Shown here piece after piece: positions 1-34,126 of a stretch of 64,000 nucleotides of DNA. Origin of the DNA: Channallabes apus (Eukaryota; Chordata; Actinopteri; Siluriformes; Clariidae); NCBI GenBank assembly GCA_030522415.1, contig CM060108.1, positions 37,296,756-37,360,755 of the forward strand. The letters run 5' to 3'. Both the position numbers and the translations under genes were made by a program. The notes beneath the pieces were generated by a model. The model searched no databases, was not told the DNA's origin, and saw only the letters and a list, made by a program, of their open reading frames with translations. The stretch's first letter is position 1. Every line of letters starts with the position of its first letter.

Positions 1-1
1 G

Positions 2-478
2 AAGCTAAAGGACTCCAGTTGTCTAGCAGATGACTCTGGTGTTCCCATAGATCTCGAGTTAATGTCCATAGATCGCCTGACGGAGGGGAGCGTAGAGGAA
101 GCCATGGACTGCATCAGCTCCCCCAACACACCATGTGATTCACCCAAGCCCTTGACCAACGGCTGGGACCAACCTGTATCAAACAGACCCCCGTGTTTAC
201 CCCCTTTACCCGATCTGGACAACAACAACAGCCCTGCGCAACCTTTGAATCTACCAGTCAATGGTTTCCATGGTGCCACGACCCCAGCGACCCCCCCGGA
301 ACAGGATGAGGTCGTAGCGTGTTCAGGCTGCTGCCTGGCGGGGTTCAGTTTTCCGTCTATGTGCATCCGCGGGCCGCGCCACAACCCGTATAAGAACTTA
401 AACGGCGATTCTGCCACGAGGGAGCTGCTGTGCAGAGTGCAACCTGCTTCACCTCCAGCACACAGCTCACACGCTTAG
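2..478 (+). CDS. 3' terminal coding exon of an unrecognised gene (partial)
   Basis: An open frame enters from the left edge (frame starting at base 2) and runs to a stop at 476-478, giving 158 residues. The methionine at 62 is probably internal, because the frame is open upstream of it. The product is rich in proline, serine and asparagine, with low-complexity stretches such as PCLPPLPDLDNNN, a Cys-Cys pair (GCCLAGFSF) that could be lipid-modified, and a polar end finishing PPAHSSHA. This looks like the disordered C-terminal tail of a larger, perhaps membrane-linked or signalling protein. I do not recognise the family. A typical 3' UTR with poly(A) signals follows. The exon start is uncertain: an acceptor may lie left of the window or within the first 50 bases. 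Confidence 0.6.
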   Translation, partial: KLKDSSCLADDSGVPIDLELMSIDRLTEGSVEEAMDCISSPNTPCDSPKPLTNGWDQPVSNRPPCLPPLPDLDNNNSPAQPLNLPVNGFHGATTPATPPEQDEVVACSGCCLAGFSFPSMCIRGPRHNPYKNLNGDSATRELLCRVQPASPPAHSSHA

Positions 479-1325
479 TGACGAACCGCATGAGAGAGGA
501 CACTGCACATTTATCTTATGCCTTAAAACCTGCTGCTGTTGCACATTTCTTGGAGAAAAAAAAAGTGTTGATGAATTGCGCAGGGGCTTTGTGGGATGTT
601 ATTAATTTTGCCCAGTGAGTTTGCTCCTTTGTTTAACATAATTGTTATGCCCTTCTGTGGGTTTAATGAACACTTTCTTAAGGAAAGAGAATATTGTAAA
701 AAAAAAAGAATAAATAAAACATGTCGATTGCACAGCTGAGCTGTTGATAATAAGTATATCATTAGGAGGTGCTGCGCATTGTGTACCTAACTATGCCTGT
801 GTATTTAAAGAAAGAGAGATCTGTTGTAAATTATTTTATTTTCTGTACGGTCTTTATTGCCTTGCTTTTCTGTAACGGCACCTGAGAAGTCTATATATGA
901 AAACGAATGTTCTAGATTGTTTTTGAAAAGAATAAGATGTACGTTTGTTTAAATGTTATTTTATTAAGGAAATTAAATTGCATTAAAATATGAAACATGA
1001 TTTGTGTTTAAAGTTGCTTGATTCCACTAGAGAGGGCTGTTGTCTGTCTGCGTGTGTCTCGTGATCTCTCTCTCTCTCTCTCTCTCTCGTCTGTCTCTCT
1101 CTGTCTGTCTCTGTCTCTTGTCTGTTGCGCGATTGTGTTCTTAAGGTGAGCTTAATAAACCCCTCCACTCTTCTACTGGTAAGTACTGTAGAGAGAGATT
1201 CTTTCAGTAAAAAAATAATAATAATAAGTGACACCTTAGTTGTGTATTATGGCTGAGGTTAATGTTGAGGAATCCATTTAATGGCCGTTTAATGTCCGGA
1301 TCTATTTTCAATTTCAGTTGTTGTA
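479..1325. other. 3' UTR of the first gene, then spacer to the receptor gene
   Basis: AT-rich non-coding sequence. The first half is the likely 3' UTR, with overlapping AATAAA signals at 709-718. A pyrimidine-rich CT/GTCT microsatellite lies at about 1045-1125. The end must contain the promoter and 5' UTR of the cytokine receptor, but I see no clear TATA box. Confidence 0.5.
709..718 (+). terminator. Poly(A) signals of the first gene
   Basis: Two overlapping AATAAA hexamers lie 230 bases after the stop codon, within an A-rich stretch. They fit the end of the upstream gene's transcript. Later A-rich sites near 960-990 are alternatives. Confidence 0.5.
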
Positions 1326-1569
1326 ATGTTGGATGCTCCTCTAATCTTGTCGGTGATTTCTTTCCTGCTAAACACAGGTACATTTATTTCTTTAGTTCTC
1401 TAAATATATATATATATATATAGATATAGATATGTGTATGTATATGTGTGTGTGTGTGTGTGTGGTGTGTGTATATATACATATCAAGCTATAAAACTGG
1501 CTTTAGATGAGGTTAAAAAGGATGCTTAGATATGCATTTGATTGATTGTCTGTATGTGTGTGTATACAA

Positions 1570-1614
<45 letters not shown>

Positions 1615-4600
1615 CACATACATGCATATACACACACACATATATAATGTGATATGTATGCGTGCTAGGGCCCTCATTATCTTCATGCACTACTCATGTG
1701 AGTGTTAAGGATTTAGGCTGTTCTCTGCACTGGAGCTGTTCTGATGTCAACACCACTATGACAACCTTCACTGTCCAAGCAAAGGCTCAAGGGTGGGTGG
1801 GTTTTCAACACTATCTCTCTCTCTTTCACACACACACACCTACACACTCGACCTGTTGGCCACAGTTTCAGTTTTACACAGAATATGATTTGGTGATATT
1901 CTGTGAAACTACTAAATATCTCAACTATTCAGAAACCTGAATGCACTTTAGAGGTGACTGGTATGAAAGTGTATAAGAAGCGCACCCGCTTCTGCATGCA
2001 TACATGCAGGATGGTGGAAAGACAGAGTGAGTGAGGAAGCAAGAGCTGGAACATGCTGTGCATGGGCCCTGATGTGAAACTCGAATGTGGTTTAACTCGA
2101 TGCCACAGTACAGGCCCCCATCCCTGCGTATACCTCCTCACATTGTCTCAGAAACGAAAAAAGCAAAACTTTCGTTTTACTTTCCTCTGACTCAGTCATG
2201 CCCGATTGAAGACAGATGAGTCAAATTAGGTTTTTTGAGGAAACACAAGCACATCAGTTTAATTCCTCATGATGTGTTACACTTCTCACTCACATATTTT
2301 TCAGCAAATTCCATTTCAAATATCTGGATTCTACAGAAAAATGACATCACAATTAAAAACTAACTGTTCTGTAGAAACCTGTAACAAACAAAACTGATTA
2401 TGAGAATTGTAAAGCTGCGACACTATTCTGTAATATGCCATACAATCGGGTAGTCTGTTCAAGGATGTTACAAATCATCTTCTGGTTGCTTAGTGGTTAT
2501 CACTGGTGCCTTGTACCTCCAGGTCATGGGTTTGATTCCCGTGTCTGGTCTGTGTGCATGGAGTTTGCATGTTCTCCCTGTGCTTGGTGGGTTTCCTCCG
2601 GGTACTCTGGTTGCGTCCCACAGTCTAAAGACATGCAGATTAGGCTAATGGGCGTTCCCAAATTGCCCATTGATCAACTTCTGTTAGTTTCGGGAACACG
2701 TGGCATAGTGGTTATTACTGTGGCTTTACGCCTCCAGGGTCGAGGGTTTGATTCCCACCTCGGGTTTGCGTGTGCGAAGTTCACGTTTCCACTGGGTACT
2801 CTGTTTTCCAACCAGAGTCTAGTTTCTTCCCATGTAGTGTGTGCTTGTTTTGCGCCCTGCCATGTATTGGCACCCCGTTCAGGTTGTACCCCACCTCGTG
2901 CCATGAATCCCCTGGGATAGGCTCCAGGCCCCAGTGGGATTAATGGTTTTCAATGGGATTAAGGTCTGGGGAGTTTCCTGGCCATAAACCCAAAATTTTG
3001 ATGATTTGCTTCCTGAGCCACTTCGCAATAAGCTCCATCATGCTGGAAAGTGCAGTGTTTATCACCAAACCGTTCTCGGATGGTTGGAAGAAGTTGCTCT
3101 CGGAGTACCATTCTTTATTAATACATAATGTACAGTCAGGTCTATTATGGACTGGAATCCACTTATTTGCTGTGTTTGTATTTTGCAGAGCAGAGTGGCA
3201 GGATGTCCCACACTGTGTCCAGGTGTCCTCCAATAGTTGTGATCTGTCTCAGGTCTTCAGAGATTTAGATCTCTATAATTTTGTCAAGCTGGGACTGAAC
3301 CAGGAACAAGGAGAAATTAACTGGACCTCATCAGAGATGTGTGACCCAGTCAAAGATGGTTTGTTCCAAGACTTTATTAGGCTGTTTAATATAAGCTTCT
3401 CTCTTTAAATAATAGTAAAAGTATTTATAAAGAGATTTTTTACATTGTTGAAATGCAGTTTTTTTTTCTTTTCTTTTTTTAAATTAAACTGGAATAAACA
3501 AGGGATTTAGTGTACGGATATAACTATAATACATGTTATGTAATGTTTGACTTTGATGTTTGTTGTATTTCTGTTTCTCCAGAAAATGCAAGTTTTAGTC
3601 CCCCCTTACTGTCCCTCTATCTGAATGAGACAGAGCTCTGGGTGGAAGTGAGGATTCCATGTGCTCCAGACGCTGTCTGTGAGACTATAGATGAGGATGA
3701 GGAGGGTAATGAGAAGGATACTCCACTATGCTGTCCCATTAGTCGCTACCTTTTGCTGAACACCACCGTGACTCTTTTTAATAAACATAATAAGACGTCT
3801 AATCAGGTAATAAACTCTGTCATGCACCTGTTTTTTCTTTTAAAGCATTACTTCACAGAGAAATATTGACGAAATATTGAAGCCATACAGAAACGTAGCA
3901 CAGGCTACAGTATGTTACAATCTTTATTATACGCTGCCCAGCCAACAAGAAAGTCACACATTCTAAGATTTCAGTCAATCACCTTTATCATTGATTACAG
4001 CACGCAATGTGGAGGCCAGTTCATGTGTGAAAATTTCTCATACTCCTAGGATCACTTTTTCACAACGTGAATCCTGGAATATGCCTGTGCCGTTAGGGAC
4101 GATAAACTCCATAGATGTGATAACTGGTCACTCAGTACATTCAGGTCGTCAGCTGACTTAGTTTTGTTGCCACATAAAGTTGCTAAGCCTAGACCAACTG
4201 AAGCAACCCCAGATCATAACACTGCCTCTAGAGGATGGTACAGTGGGCACTATGCATGATGGGAATTTCCATCACTCTAGAATAGTTTCATCTCAACTCA
4301 TCAGACCTTTGTCCATAGCGCCAAAGGCTAAAGATTCATGTGTTTTATGTCCACACAGCTGTTTACTCACTTCCAGGTCTTGATAACTTATTTAAAAGTA
4401 TCTCACACTCCACTCCATTTGATGTCAACCATATATTTTTTTTCGTGCTGTTTTATCTTGTCATTTGTATTTTTTTTGTTCTGGAAGCTCAAATTCCTTG
4501 TACGTTCAAGCGTACTTGGCAATAAAACTCTTTCTGATTCTGATTAATGTGTGAAGGGTTCTTAACCCATTTCCAGTCATTTCAAATCTCCTTAGATGTT

Positions 4601-6467
4601 TTCTTCAATTGATGCAGCCCAATAAATTGACCATTTTGAAAATTGTGACTTTTCTTGGCCAGCAGTGTCCTTATGAAATAATGCTGTTCTTGCTTTAGTT
4701 GTATTGAAACATGATCGCACTGCAGTACATGTGTTCATTTGCATACCCATGCATCATGTGATGTTTAATGTCAATCTGACGCCAGTTTTTTCCCTCCATA
4801 TTAACCCGGTTCTGTGATTAACATGAAAAATAAAAGCCATTACTCATACTAGTGAATCTGGACAAATGTCAGGATTCTAACTTGTAATATCCCAGTGACA
4901 AAACATACGTTCTTGCTTCTTTTTGTAGTTCATGGCAATCAGTTCTGTGAACCTGAGTGCTAGTTTTGTCTATTGTTGTGTTATTATTACACTTACTGAC
5001 TGGTCTGTTGTCCTCACAGACCCGCACTGAGGATGTGATGGATAGTCTGTGGAAGGTGCAGTTTGTTGGGCTCGTTCCTGGTCAGGAGTACTGCGCTGTG
5101 GCCCGCTTTGTCTCCTCTCCTCTCTCTAACCCAGTGTGTGTCCACATCCCACTGCTGAGTAAATAGTGCAATTGATTTTTACTTTTTTTTTTTTTTTTTT
5201 TTTACAATTTTTTTTTTTTAAATAGCAAATACACACCGATCAGCCCTAAGATTAACACCACATAACTAATACATTAACATTGATTATAACTTGATTAAAT
5301 GCCAATACAGCACAAATTGCCCCCCCCCCCCCAAAAAAAAAAAAAAAACCCACAATAGAAAGGCACCAGAACAGCCAGTAAACCAGACAGCAGTGCATCG
5401 GGCCAGGCATTCAAAGAGACCAAGGCCGCTGACCTGGGCGCCAAAATCCCCAGATACCAATCTGATCAAGGACCCACAGGATTCGCAGGACAAACAAGGT
5501 CAAGTCAACGCACCCAAAGGATACACTCCCAACATCCTGGTGCCAAACATCACAGCTCACCCCTAGAGGGCTTGTGGTGTCATGCTCCGAAAGAACCTAC
5601 CCAATATTATAATGTTATGGCTAATTGGTGTGGACTTGTCACCTGATTATATCAACATTTTAACAATACCTTTATTTTATTGCATTTTCTGTCCTGTCAT
5701 GAGTATACTTGATCTACACTCAGTTATGTGTGTCTTTGTGCATGCCTTTCAGATAATCCAAATCTTTATGCCTTAGCTGTGTGTGGTGTCTTCATCGCTT
5801 TTCTTGTCATTGTGGGGTTTGTGCTGAGGAAAAGGTTGTGTCGGGTTGCTTTGACAGACCTCAGACTCCCTAAATCTCTGGTATTGTATACTGTACATCA
5901 TAGCTCCGCTCACAGATTGAACAGTTTTAATGCAAGCTTCAGCCTTTGGAACAAAACATCATTAAACGTTCATGTTTGTCTGTTCAGATGTCCCTTCAGA
6001 TTCAGGACCAGGAGGGTTACGTTGTGGATGAACCGAGACAGGCATTCTTTGAAGAAGAGGAAACTATCGTCCATCTGTCCATCGTCTCCCTTAACCATAT
6101 ACTTCCTTCGGAAACCCAGGAAACCTCGTCCTATTATCCGTACTTGCAGAGACTTGGGGACAGATATTACACTACATCCTTTTTGCATGACCAGTTTAGT
6201 GATAAAAATCAGGAGACCGATTACCACTCGACAGAAAAAGATGGTGTTACAGATGCTTGTTTATTTTCAGCTCAATATCTATGGCCACGTTGGTCATCTC
6301 TTCCTGCTCTCCGAACAGGGATGGTGTGTTTTTTGGGGAACAGTTTTCCTTCTGAGACCTCAGGGGTTCCTTTAAGCTCGGTCAGAGTAGCTGGAGATAT
6401 ACAGATAGCCAAGACGGGGTCAGATCATTCTTTTAAAGGACTTCCAACCCTGATAAACCAAGATTAA
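1326..6467 (+). CDS. Class II cytokine receptor, interferon-gamma receptor 1-like
   Basis: Seven coding exons: 1326-1377, 1669-1792, 3189-3358, 3583-3806, 5020-5158, 5753-5880, 5988-6467. They join in phases 1,2,1,0,1,0, the classic pattern of class II cytokine receptors, and total 438 residues. Exon 1 is a hydrophobic signal peptide (MLDAPLILSVISFLLNT). Exons 2-5 encode two fibronectin-type domains (about 18-236) with the family's cysteines, for example C-x-WSC, PHCVQVSSNSCDL and QEYCAVARF...NPVCVHI. One membrane segment lies at about 241-262. The cytoplasmic tail begins with LPKS at 275-278, the JAK1-binding box known from IFNGR1. Domain 1 and 2 patterns also resemble IFNGR1, so it probably binds type II interferon (fish CRFB13/CRFB17 type). 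I do not see the usual YDxPH STAT1 site. Another fish CRFB member is the main alternative. Introns carry SINE and Tc1 relics. Confidence 0.75.
1390..1645. repeat. TA/TG/CA microsatellites in receptor intron 1
   Basis: Runs of (TA)n at 1404-1425 and 1573-1612 and (TG)n at 1445-1470 fill most of the first intron, ending about 25 bases before the exon 2 acceptor. Confidence 0.85.
2484..2690 (+). repeat. tRNA-derived SINE copy
   Basis: Begins with an A-box-like TAGTGGTTATCACTG and a B-box-like GGGTTTGATTCCCG, followed by the conserved body that recurs in this window (GGAGTTTGCATGTTCTCC, GGTTTCCTCC, AAAGACATGCAGATTAGGCT). Related copies lie near 9.9, 26.8, 33.1, 37.1 and 59.8 kb. It sits in receptor intron 2. 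Confidence 0.8.
2691..2936 (+). repeat. Second tandem SINE copy
   Basis: A second copy with its own A/B boxes (ATAGTGGTTATTACTG, AGGGTTTGATTCCCAC) follows the first directly. It ends in the family's tail motif (CCTGGGATAGGCTCCAGGCC). The tail is more diverged than in the 37.1 kb copy. Confidence 0.7.
2945..3160 (-). mobile_element. Tc1-like transposase fragment
   Basis: Read on the minus strand, the sequence encodes a decayed end of a Tc1-type DDE domain: WPGNSPDLNPIENH, then a piece running to about 3.1 kb. It stops close to the acceptor of receptor exon 3 (3189). No inverted repeats are visible, so it is a dead fragment. Confidence 0.7.
3931..4668. mobile_element. Tc1-like relic with inverted ends
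   Basis: The ends are inverted relatives of each other: left GCCAACAAGAAAGTCACA, right TGTGACTTTTCTTGGCCAG. The interior matches the antisense of a Tc1 transposase (phrases such as CCCAGATCATAACACTGCCTC) but has no long frame. A LINE tail at 4385-4545 interrupts it. A fragment related to its right part recurs at 19.07-19.18 kb. Confidence 0.65.
4385..4545 (+). repeat. LINE 3' tail (L2/CR1-like)
   Basis: Ends in TTGGCAATAAAACTCTTTCTGATTCTGATT, i.e. a short octamer/hexamer repeat of the TTCTGA type seen at the 3' ends of fish L2-like LINEs. The reverse-complement counterpart lies at about 63.59 kb. Confidence 0.6.
5228..5632. mobile_element. Non-autonomous Tc1-like relic in receptor intron 5
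   Basis: Terminal inverted motifs: ACACCGATCAGCCCTAAG on the left and ATAATGTTATGGCTAATTGGTGT on the right. The interior keeps scraps of a Tc1 transposase region but no usable frame, and includes a C10/A18 homopolymer run. Relatives lie at 8.05 and 14.28 kb. Confidence 0.7.
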
Positions 6468-6633
6468 TCAGCATCCTTGTACAGTTTACTTTTCAGCACA
6501 GCTATTTTTTTTAACCCTATTTCTGATGTATATAGAAATGAGATTTGCCAAGATGTATGTCTTCCAAAATATGATCCTTGATTGTCCTGGTCTGTATATA
6601 TAAACTTGTTCTTGTGATCGGCTAATGTTTCAT

Positions 6634-6822
6634 TTAATTTAGCCATTTGGTAGACACACTTATCCAGAGCAACTTACATTTTATCTCATTAAACATCTGG
6701 GCAGTTCAGAGTTAAGAGCCTTGCTCAAGGGCCCAACTGTGGCAACTTGGTGGTCATGGGGTTGGAACTGGGGACCTTCAGAACCGTAGTCCAATCCCTT
6801 GACCACTGAGCTACCCCTGATT
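6634..6822. repeat. Dispersed fish repeat in the receptor 3' UTR
   Basis: Contains phrases of a widespread fish repeat: TGGTAGACACACTTATCCAGAGCAACTTAC, GCCTTGCTCAAGGGCCCAAC, and CTTGACCACTGAGCTACCCCTG at the end. It lies between the receptor stop codon and its poly(A) signal, so it would be part of the transcript. Confidence 0.65.
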
Positions 6823-7125
6823 TCTCCGATTACTACAATGGTAAGGCATGGCATAATTATGAGGGTAGATATGGACAAAGGCCCCCAAAACACCATAACC
6901 AATCCGTTTATTAGACTTGTTAATGTTGCATAAAAATGCGCAGAACATGGCCAGTTGGCGCTGGTTTCTCTTGAGGTTATTAAGACAAAAATGCAGCTCG
7001 TCATTTTCACTTTTCGGAAACTGGAAACGTATAAACTGCTCCGTCAGTTTTTAAGCTTATGTACTGCAAATCTACATATGGAATCATTTTATGTCACCTC
7101 AGTCCTATACTGTATTTTATGTATA

Positions 7126-7131
7126 AATAAA
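7126..7131 (+). terminator. Poly(A) signal of the receptor gene
   Basis: AATAAA about 660 bases after the receptor stop, the first good signal on this strand. The implied 3' UTR includes the 6.63-6.82 kb repeat. Confidence 0.5.
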
Positions 7132-7299
7132 TCAGACGGAAAGACCCTCAATCTGTTGAGGATATTAACACGATCCAAAGCTGGTGCTGATTTTGGGATC
7201 CACCCATACAGCAGTGTGACTCATTTCAGTAGGCAGTCGTAAATCCTTAGCTGTTGGTTTTACCCCTATGGATGTTCTTCTGCGTAAATACAAGAAGGG

Positions 7300-7378
7300 G
7301 ATGGGGTACACACACACACACACACACACATGCATACACATATACACACACATGCACACCACCACCACCACCCTCCCC
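7300..7378. repeat. CA/CCA microsatellite
   Basis: (CA)n with interruptions, passing into CCACCACCACCACC and a C-rich end. It lies in the spacer after the receptor gene. Confidence 0.85.
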
Positions 7379-7985
7379 CACTGACTCATTGTTGCCTGCG
7401 ATGGCTCAGTTTTTCATGGCGCACATTTCACTGCTTTACTGTGCACTTTATGCTGATGGAAGCATTTTTCTAAAAGTGGTGCAAACCAAAATGAGGCCCC
7501 AAGGAGCACTACTGACTTTTGAGTAAGTCCTGTTGCTGTGTATGATGACGATCACCCCTCAGTGTTCTCCACTTTAAGCTGCTGCCGTTTTTGATTTATG
7601 CAAAGTAGACCAGTGGAAAGAAGTGCAGCTTTTTTGCTGACTGACAGTTTATTGTTTTGTGATGCGTACAGGTTTGAGCCTGCAGTGAATTATTCATTTA
7701 ATAATAAAGATAGAAAGTGAATAAATAAATACAATGGTAGGTTTCATTGCTGCAGTTTTAAATGTCAAGTTTCGAGTTGACCAAAAAGAAAAGTAGGAGA
7801 GTGACAGGAAAAATATGTGCTGCTTTAATAAAGCCACAAGCCACAACCCTGTCAAAACACACGCTAAGAAACAAAAGCAGGCAGGTACGAGCTGTAGACT
7901 GACTGAAAAAAAAAAAAAGGTAAATGTGAGGGAGGAAACCCCCGAAATAACATTTTAAACTCAAGTTCTATCTGCGTAATGAACA

Positions 7986-8240
7986 CTGAATGTGTCCACA
8001 TCCCACCGCTGAGTAAACAGTGCAATTGAATATATATTATTAATGTAGCAAATACACACCGATCAGCCATAAGATAATCAATGTTAATGTATTAGTTATA
8101 TGGTGTTAATCACTTACACACCAACAAACTGGTGAGCGGATCATGGACACCCAAGCCTCACTCATGCTAATGTGGACCAAAGGTCAGCCCACCCGATCCA
8201 GTCCCACAGAAATGATAATACAGCACTGTCACGAGTATAC
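7986..8240 (+). pseudogene. Decayed partial duplicate of receptor exon 5 and the adjoining element
   Basis: 7988-8030 is nearly the same as the end of receptor exon 5 and its donor (5137-5170): both hold GTGTCCACATCCCAC-GCTGAGTAAA-AGTGCAATTGA. The frame reads ECVHIPPLSK against the true exon's VCVHIPLLSK. Both then continue into AGCAAATACACACCGATCAGCC, the start of the same DNA element. Beyond that a stretch of about 38 bases is in opposite orientation in the two copies. Upstream of 7986 the exon is not recognisable. It seems to be a relic of a tandem or segmental duplication of the receptor locus. Confidence 0.7.
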
Positions 8241-8249
8241 CTGACTTAC

Positions 8250-9092
8250 ACTTACACTTTTCAGTTCTCAATAATGAATTTATTTTTATTCATGCGTGCA
8301 CTGGATATGTACAGTGTCAATGTACGAATTCTTTAAATATATACATTTTCATCATTTAACAAAGTTCAAAATAAATGAACAGTAAAGAGGTCCAAATCAA
8401 GGCAGTATTTGGTGTGACCACCATCTGCCTGCAAAACCAGAATTGCCATCAATCCAAATCAAGGAGCTCGGCAGCTAGATTGTTCTAAACAACGTGGAGA
8501 ACGAACCACTGATCTTCTGTGTATGTACTGTAGGTTGTTTGGGATCATCGTTCCGCTGCAGAATAACTTCGGGGCCGATCAGATGCCTCACTGCGTGTAC
8601 AGTATCTGCCTGACCAAAACTTGCAAGGAACTTCCGCCATGCTTCACTGTTGCCTGCAGACACACATTACTATACCGCTCTCCAGCCCTTCAGCAAACAA
8701 CCTGCCTTCTACTGAAGCCAAATATTTCACATTTTGACTCCTCGATCAAGAGTACCTACTGCCATTCCTCTGCACCCCAGTTCCTATGTATTCATACATA
8801 ACTGTCGTATTGCTTTTGGGCTGCAGTTCTTCCTACCAGACAGTAGATGTGTGTACTTGGGTTCCGCTGGTTTCCACCAGTTCTTTGCTGATGGCGCTGC
8901 TGGACATTTTCTGATTCTGACGGGAAGTTAGCTCGATGCGTCTTTCATCTGTTGCATTAAGTTTCCTTGGCCGACCACTGCGTCTCCGGTCCTCAACGCT
9001 GCCTGTTTCTTTTCTCAAAATAGCTTCAACAGCACATCTTGAAATCGCATTCTGCTCAGAGATCGTTGGCTGGTAGAAAACTTGCTAATGCA

Positions 9093-9144
<52 letters not shown>

Positions 9145-9560
9145 ATAACCTTGTATTTTGTTGCTATGTTTCAATCATGTCATAGTGTATGACCTGTGAC
9201 ATGAAACTGTCTTCCGCAACCTCAGTTTAGCAGTTGGCCTGTTCCCCACCCAGTTTTAAGCCTCCTACACAGTTTTTCTGTTTCAATTAATGATTTATTT
9301 CAACCTACATATGAAACTGATGCTCATTAGAACCTGCATGGTATAATTGGTTAATCATACACTTGTGCAAATGTGAAACTTTGTGCAAGAATTGATGCTG
9401 GTTTTAAGACAAAGGATAAGGCACACCAAATACTGATTTGATTTTTAAAAAAGTGCTTACTCTTCATCCGACAGAAAAGAATTAAATAAATTTGTAAAGC
9501 ATTCACTTTACAGCATTTCTTCACACACATGAAAGTATCTTTCTTTTTATGTTAAAATTT
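8250..9560 (-). mobile_element. Decayed Tc1-like element
   Basis: The minus strand at 8833-9018 encodes part of a Tc1 helix-turn-helix region (SVEDRRRSGRPRKLNATDERR), and 8400-8700 holds antisense of the DDE part, with many stops and a (TA)n run at 9097-9131. Boundaries are approximate. No intact transposase remains. Confidence 0.65.
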
Positions 9561-9882
9561 CTTTATAACCTGTATTTGTTTGAATAATATTTACAATATT
9601 TGTTAAATAAATATATAAAACATGAATAAAATGCTTAGTAGCTGAATACTGTATACTCTTTTTTGCCAGTAGACTGACTCACTGTTTTCAGGCCAAAAAC
9701 ACATTCAGAGCTTTATGCAAACCTGTGGATGATGAGACTCTTCTGTAGCTTGTATAAGGTCCTTCTAGATCCTATAAAATATCTGTTATAATAAATAATT
9801 TTACAGCATGAGCTGCACCAATGTTGTGGACGTACATAAATGAATGGTTCATATTCACAATCAGTAAACATCTCTCTGGTGC

Positions 9883-10215
9883 CAGGGTGGCGTAGTGGTT
9901 AACACTGTGGCCACATGCCTTCACGTTGGAGGAGGGGCATATGCATGAGAATTTGCACCTTCTCCCTGTGCATGGCGGGTTTCTGGGTATTCTGGTTTCC
10001 TCCCACAGTCCAAAGCACATGCAGATTTAAAAAACATGTAGGTTAATTGTCGTTTTCCAAATTGCTATAATGTGTGAGAAAGTGTGTGTGCAGGTTTTGT
10101 GATTGACCCCTCATCCAGGATGTACCTTGCCTAGTGCCTTGAGTCTCCTGAGAAAGGCTCTAGGCCTCCCGTGACCCTGTACAGCATACAATAAGTGGTG
10201 TATATACAGTAGAAA
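9883..10215 (+). repeat. tRNA-derived SINE copy
   Basis: Starts GCCAGGGTGGCGTAGTGGTTAACACTGTGG, with the body motifs shared with the 2.5 and 37.1 kb copies, and ends in the TAAGTGGTGTATA-type tail. It lies just past the presumed pik3c3 cleavage site. Confidence 0.75.
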
Positions 10216-10255
10216 GAATGAAAATAAATGAACAAACATCTGTTCTGTTACATAT

Positions 10256-10261
10256 TTTATT
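10256..10261 (-). terminator. Poly(A) signal of pik3c3
   Basis: TTTATT on the plus strand is AATAAA on the minus strand, about 615 bases beyond the pik3c3 stop codon. It is a reasonable 3' end for the transcript. Confidence 0.5.
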
Positions 10262-10875
10262 AAATGCTCAATGTTTTAGTTCATTGTACAGAAGAATCAT
10301 ATATAACTTAACTTTAAACTTATCCTTCCATTTGCATTCAATGGACCAAGTGCAGTTATACCACAGTGATGTTACATTTTTTTTATAAAAACATGAGTTG
10401 TGACAGTAGGTGGATCAGTAATTGATATCAAGAGGGTTCTTGGTAGATGCTGGTGAGGGAATGACTCTAGTAGTTATAGTAGTTTATAGCTACTATAAGG
10501 TAAGCGTCATCAGGAACTTAACTGTTTCAAAGATATACTACAGCATTAACCCCAAATGTATAATAAACATCCTTGGCAAATTTCTGTGGTTTAAAAGGAT
10601 AAAAACACTTCAAGACATGCTGTTATTGGAAAATAATCAACTGCATAATGTAATACTAACTCTGCTTCTTACCACAATGTCTCTTTTCATTTTCCTAGAA
10701 CACACGTAATCATGTTTTTGTTTTTCCTTATGAAAGCACAGATTTCTCAGTGATGACACACACACACTTGGCACTCCTCCGTCTCCACTGTCCTTCACTT
10801 TCATTTGTTCTATCCTGCTTTAATTACTGTGGCAAGATGTGTCCAGGTGCAAGTTTCAGGCTCCGGTGTGTATCC

Positions 10876-34126
<23,251 letters not shown>

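Noticed and set aside
1662..1940. A small protein starting at GTG 1662
   Set aside because: The first part is receptor exon 2 (1669-1792) in correct phase; the rest is intron with CA repeats.
2484..2936. tRNA genes, because of A- and B-box-like motifs
   Set aside because: The same motifs recur in many copies followed by a shared non-tRNA body; no cloverleaf with an acceptor stem is formed. They are SINEs.
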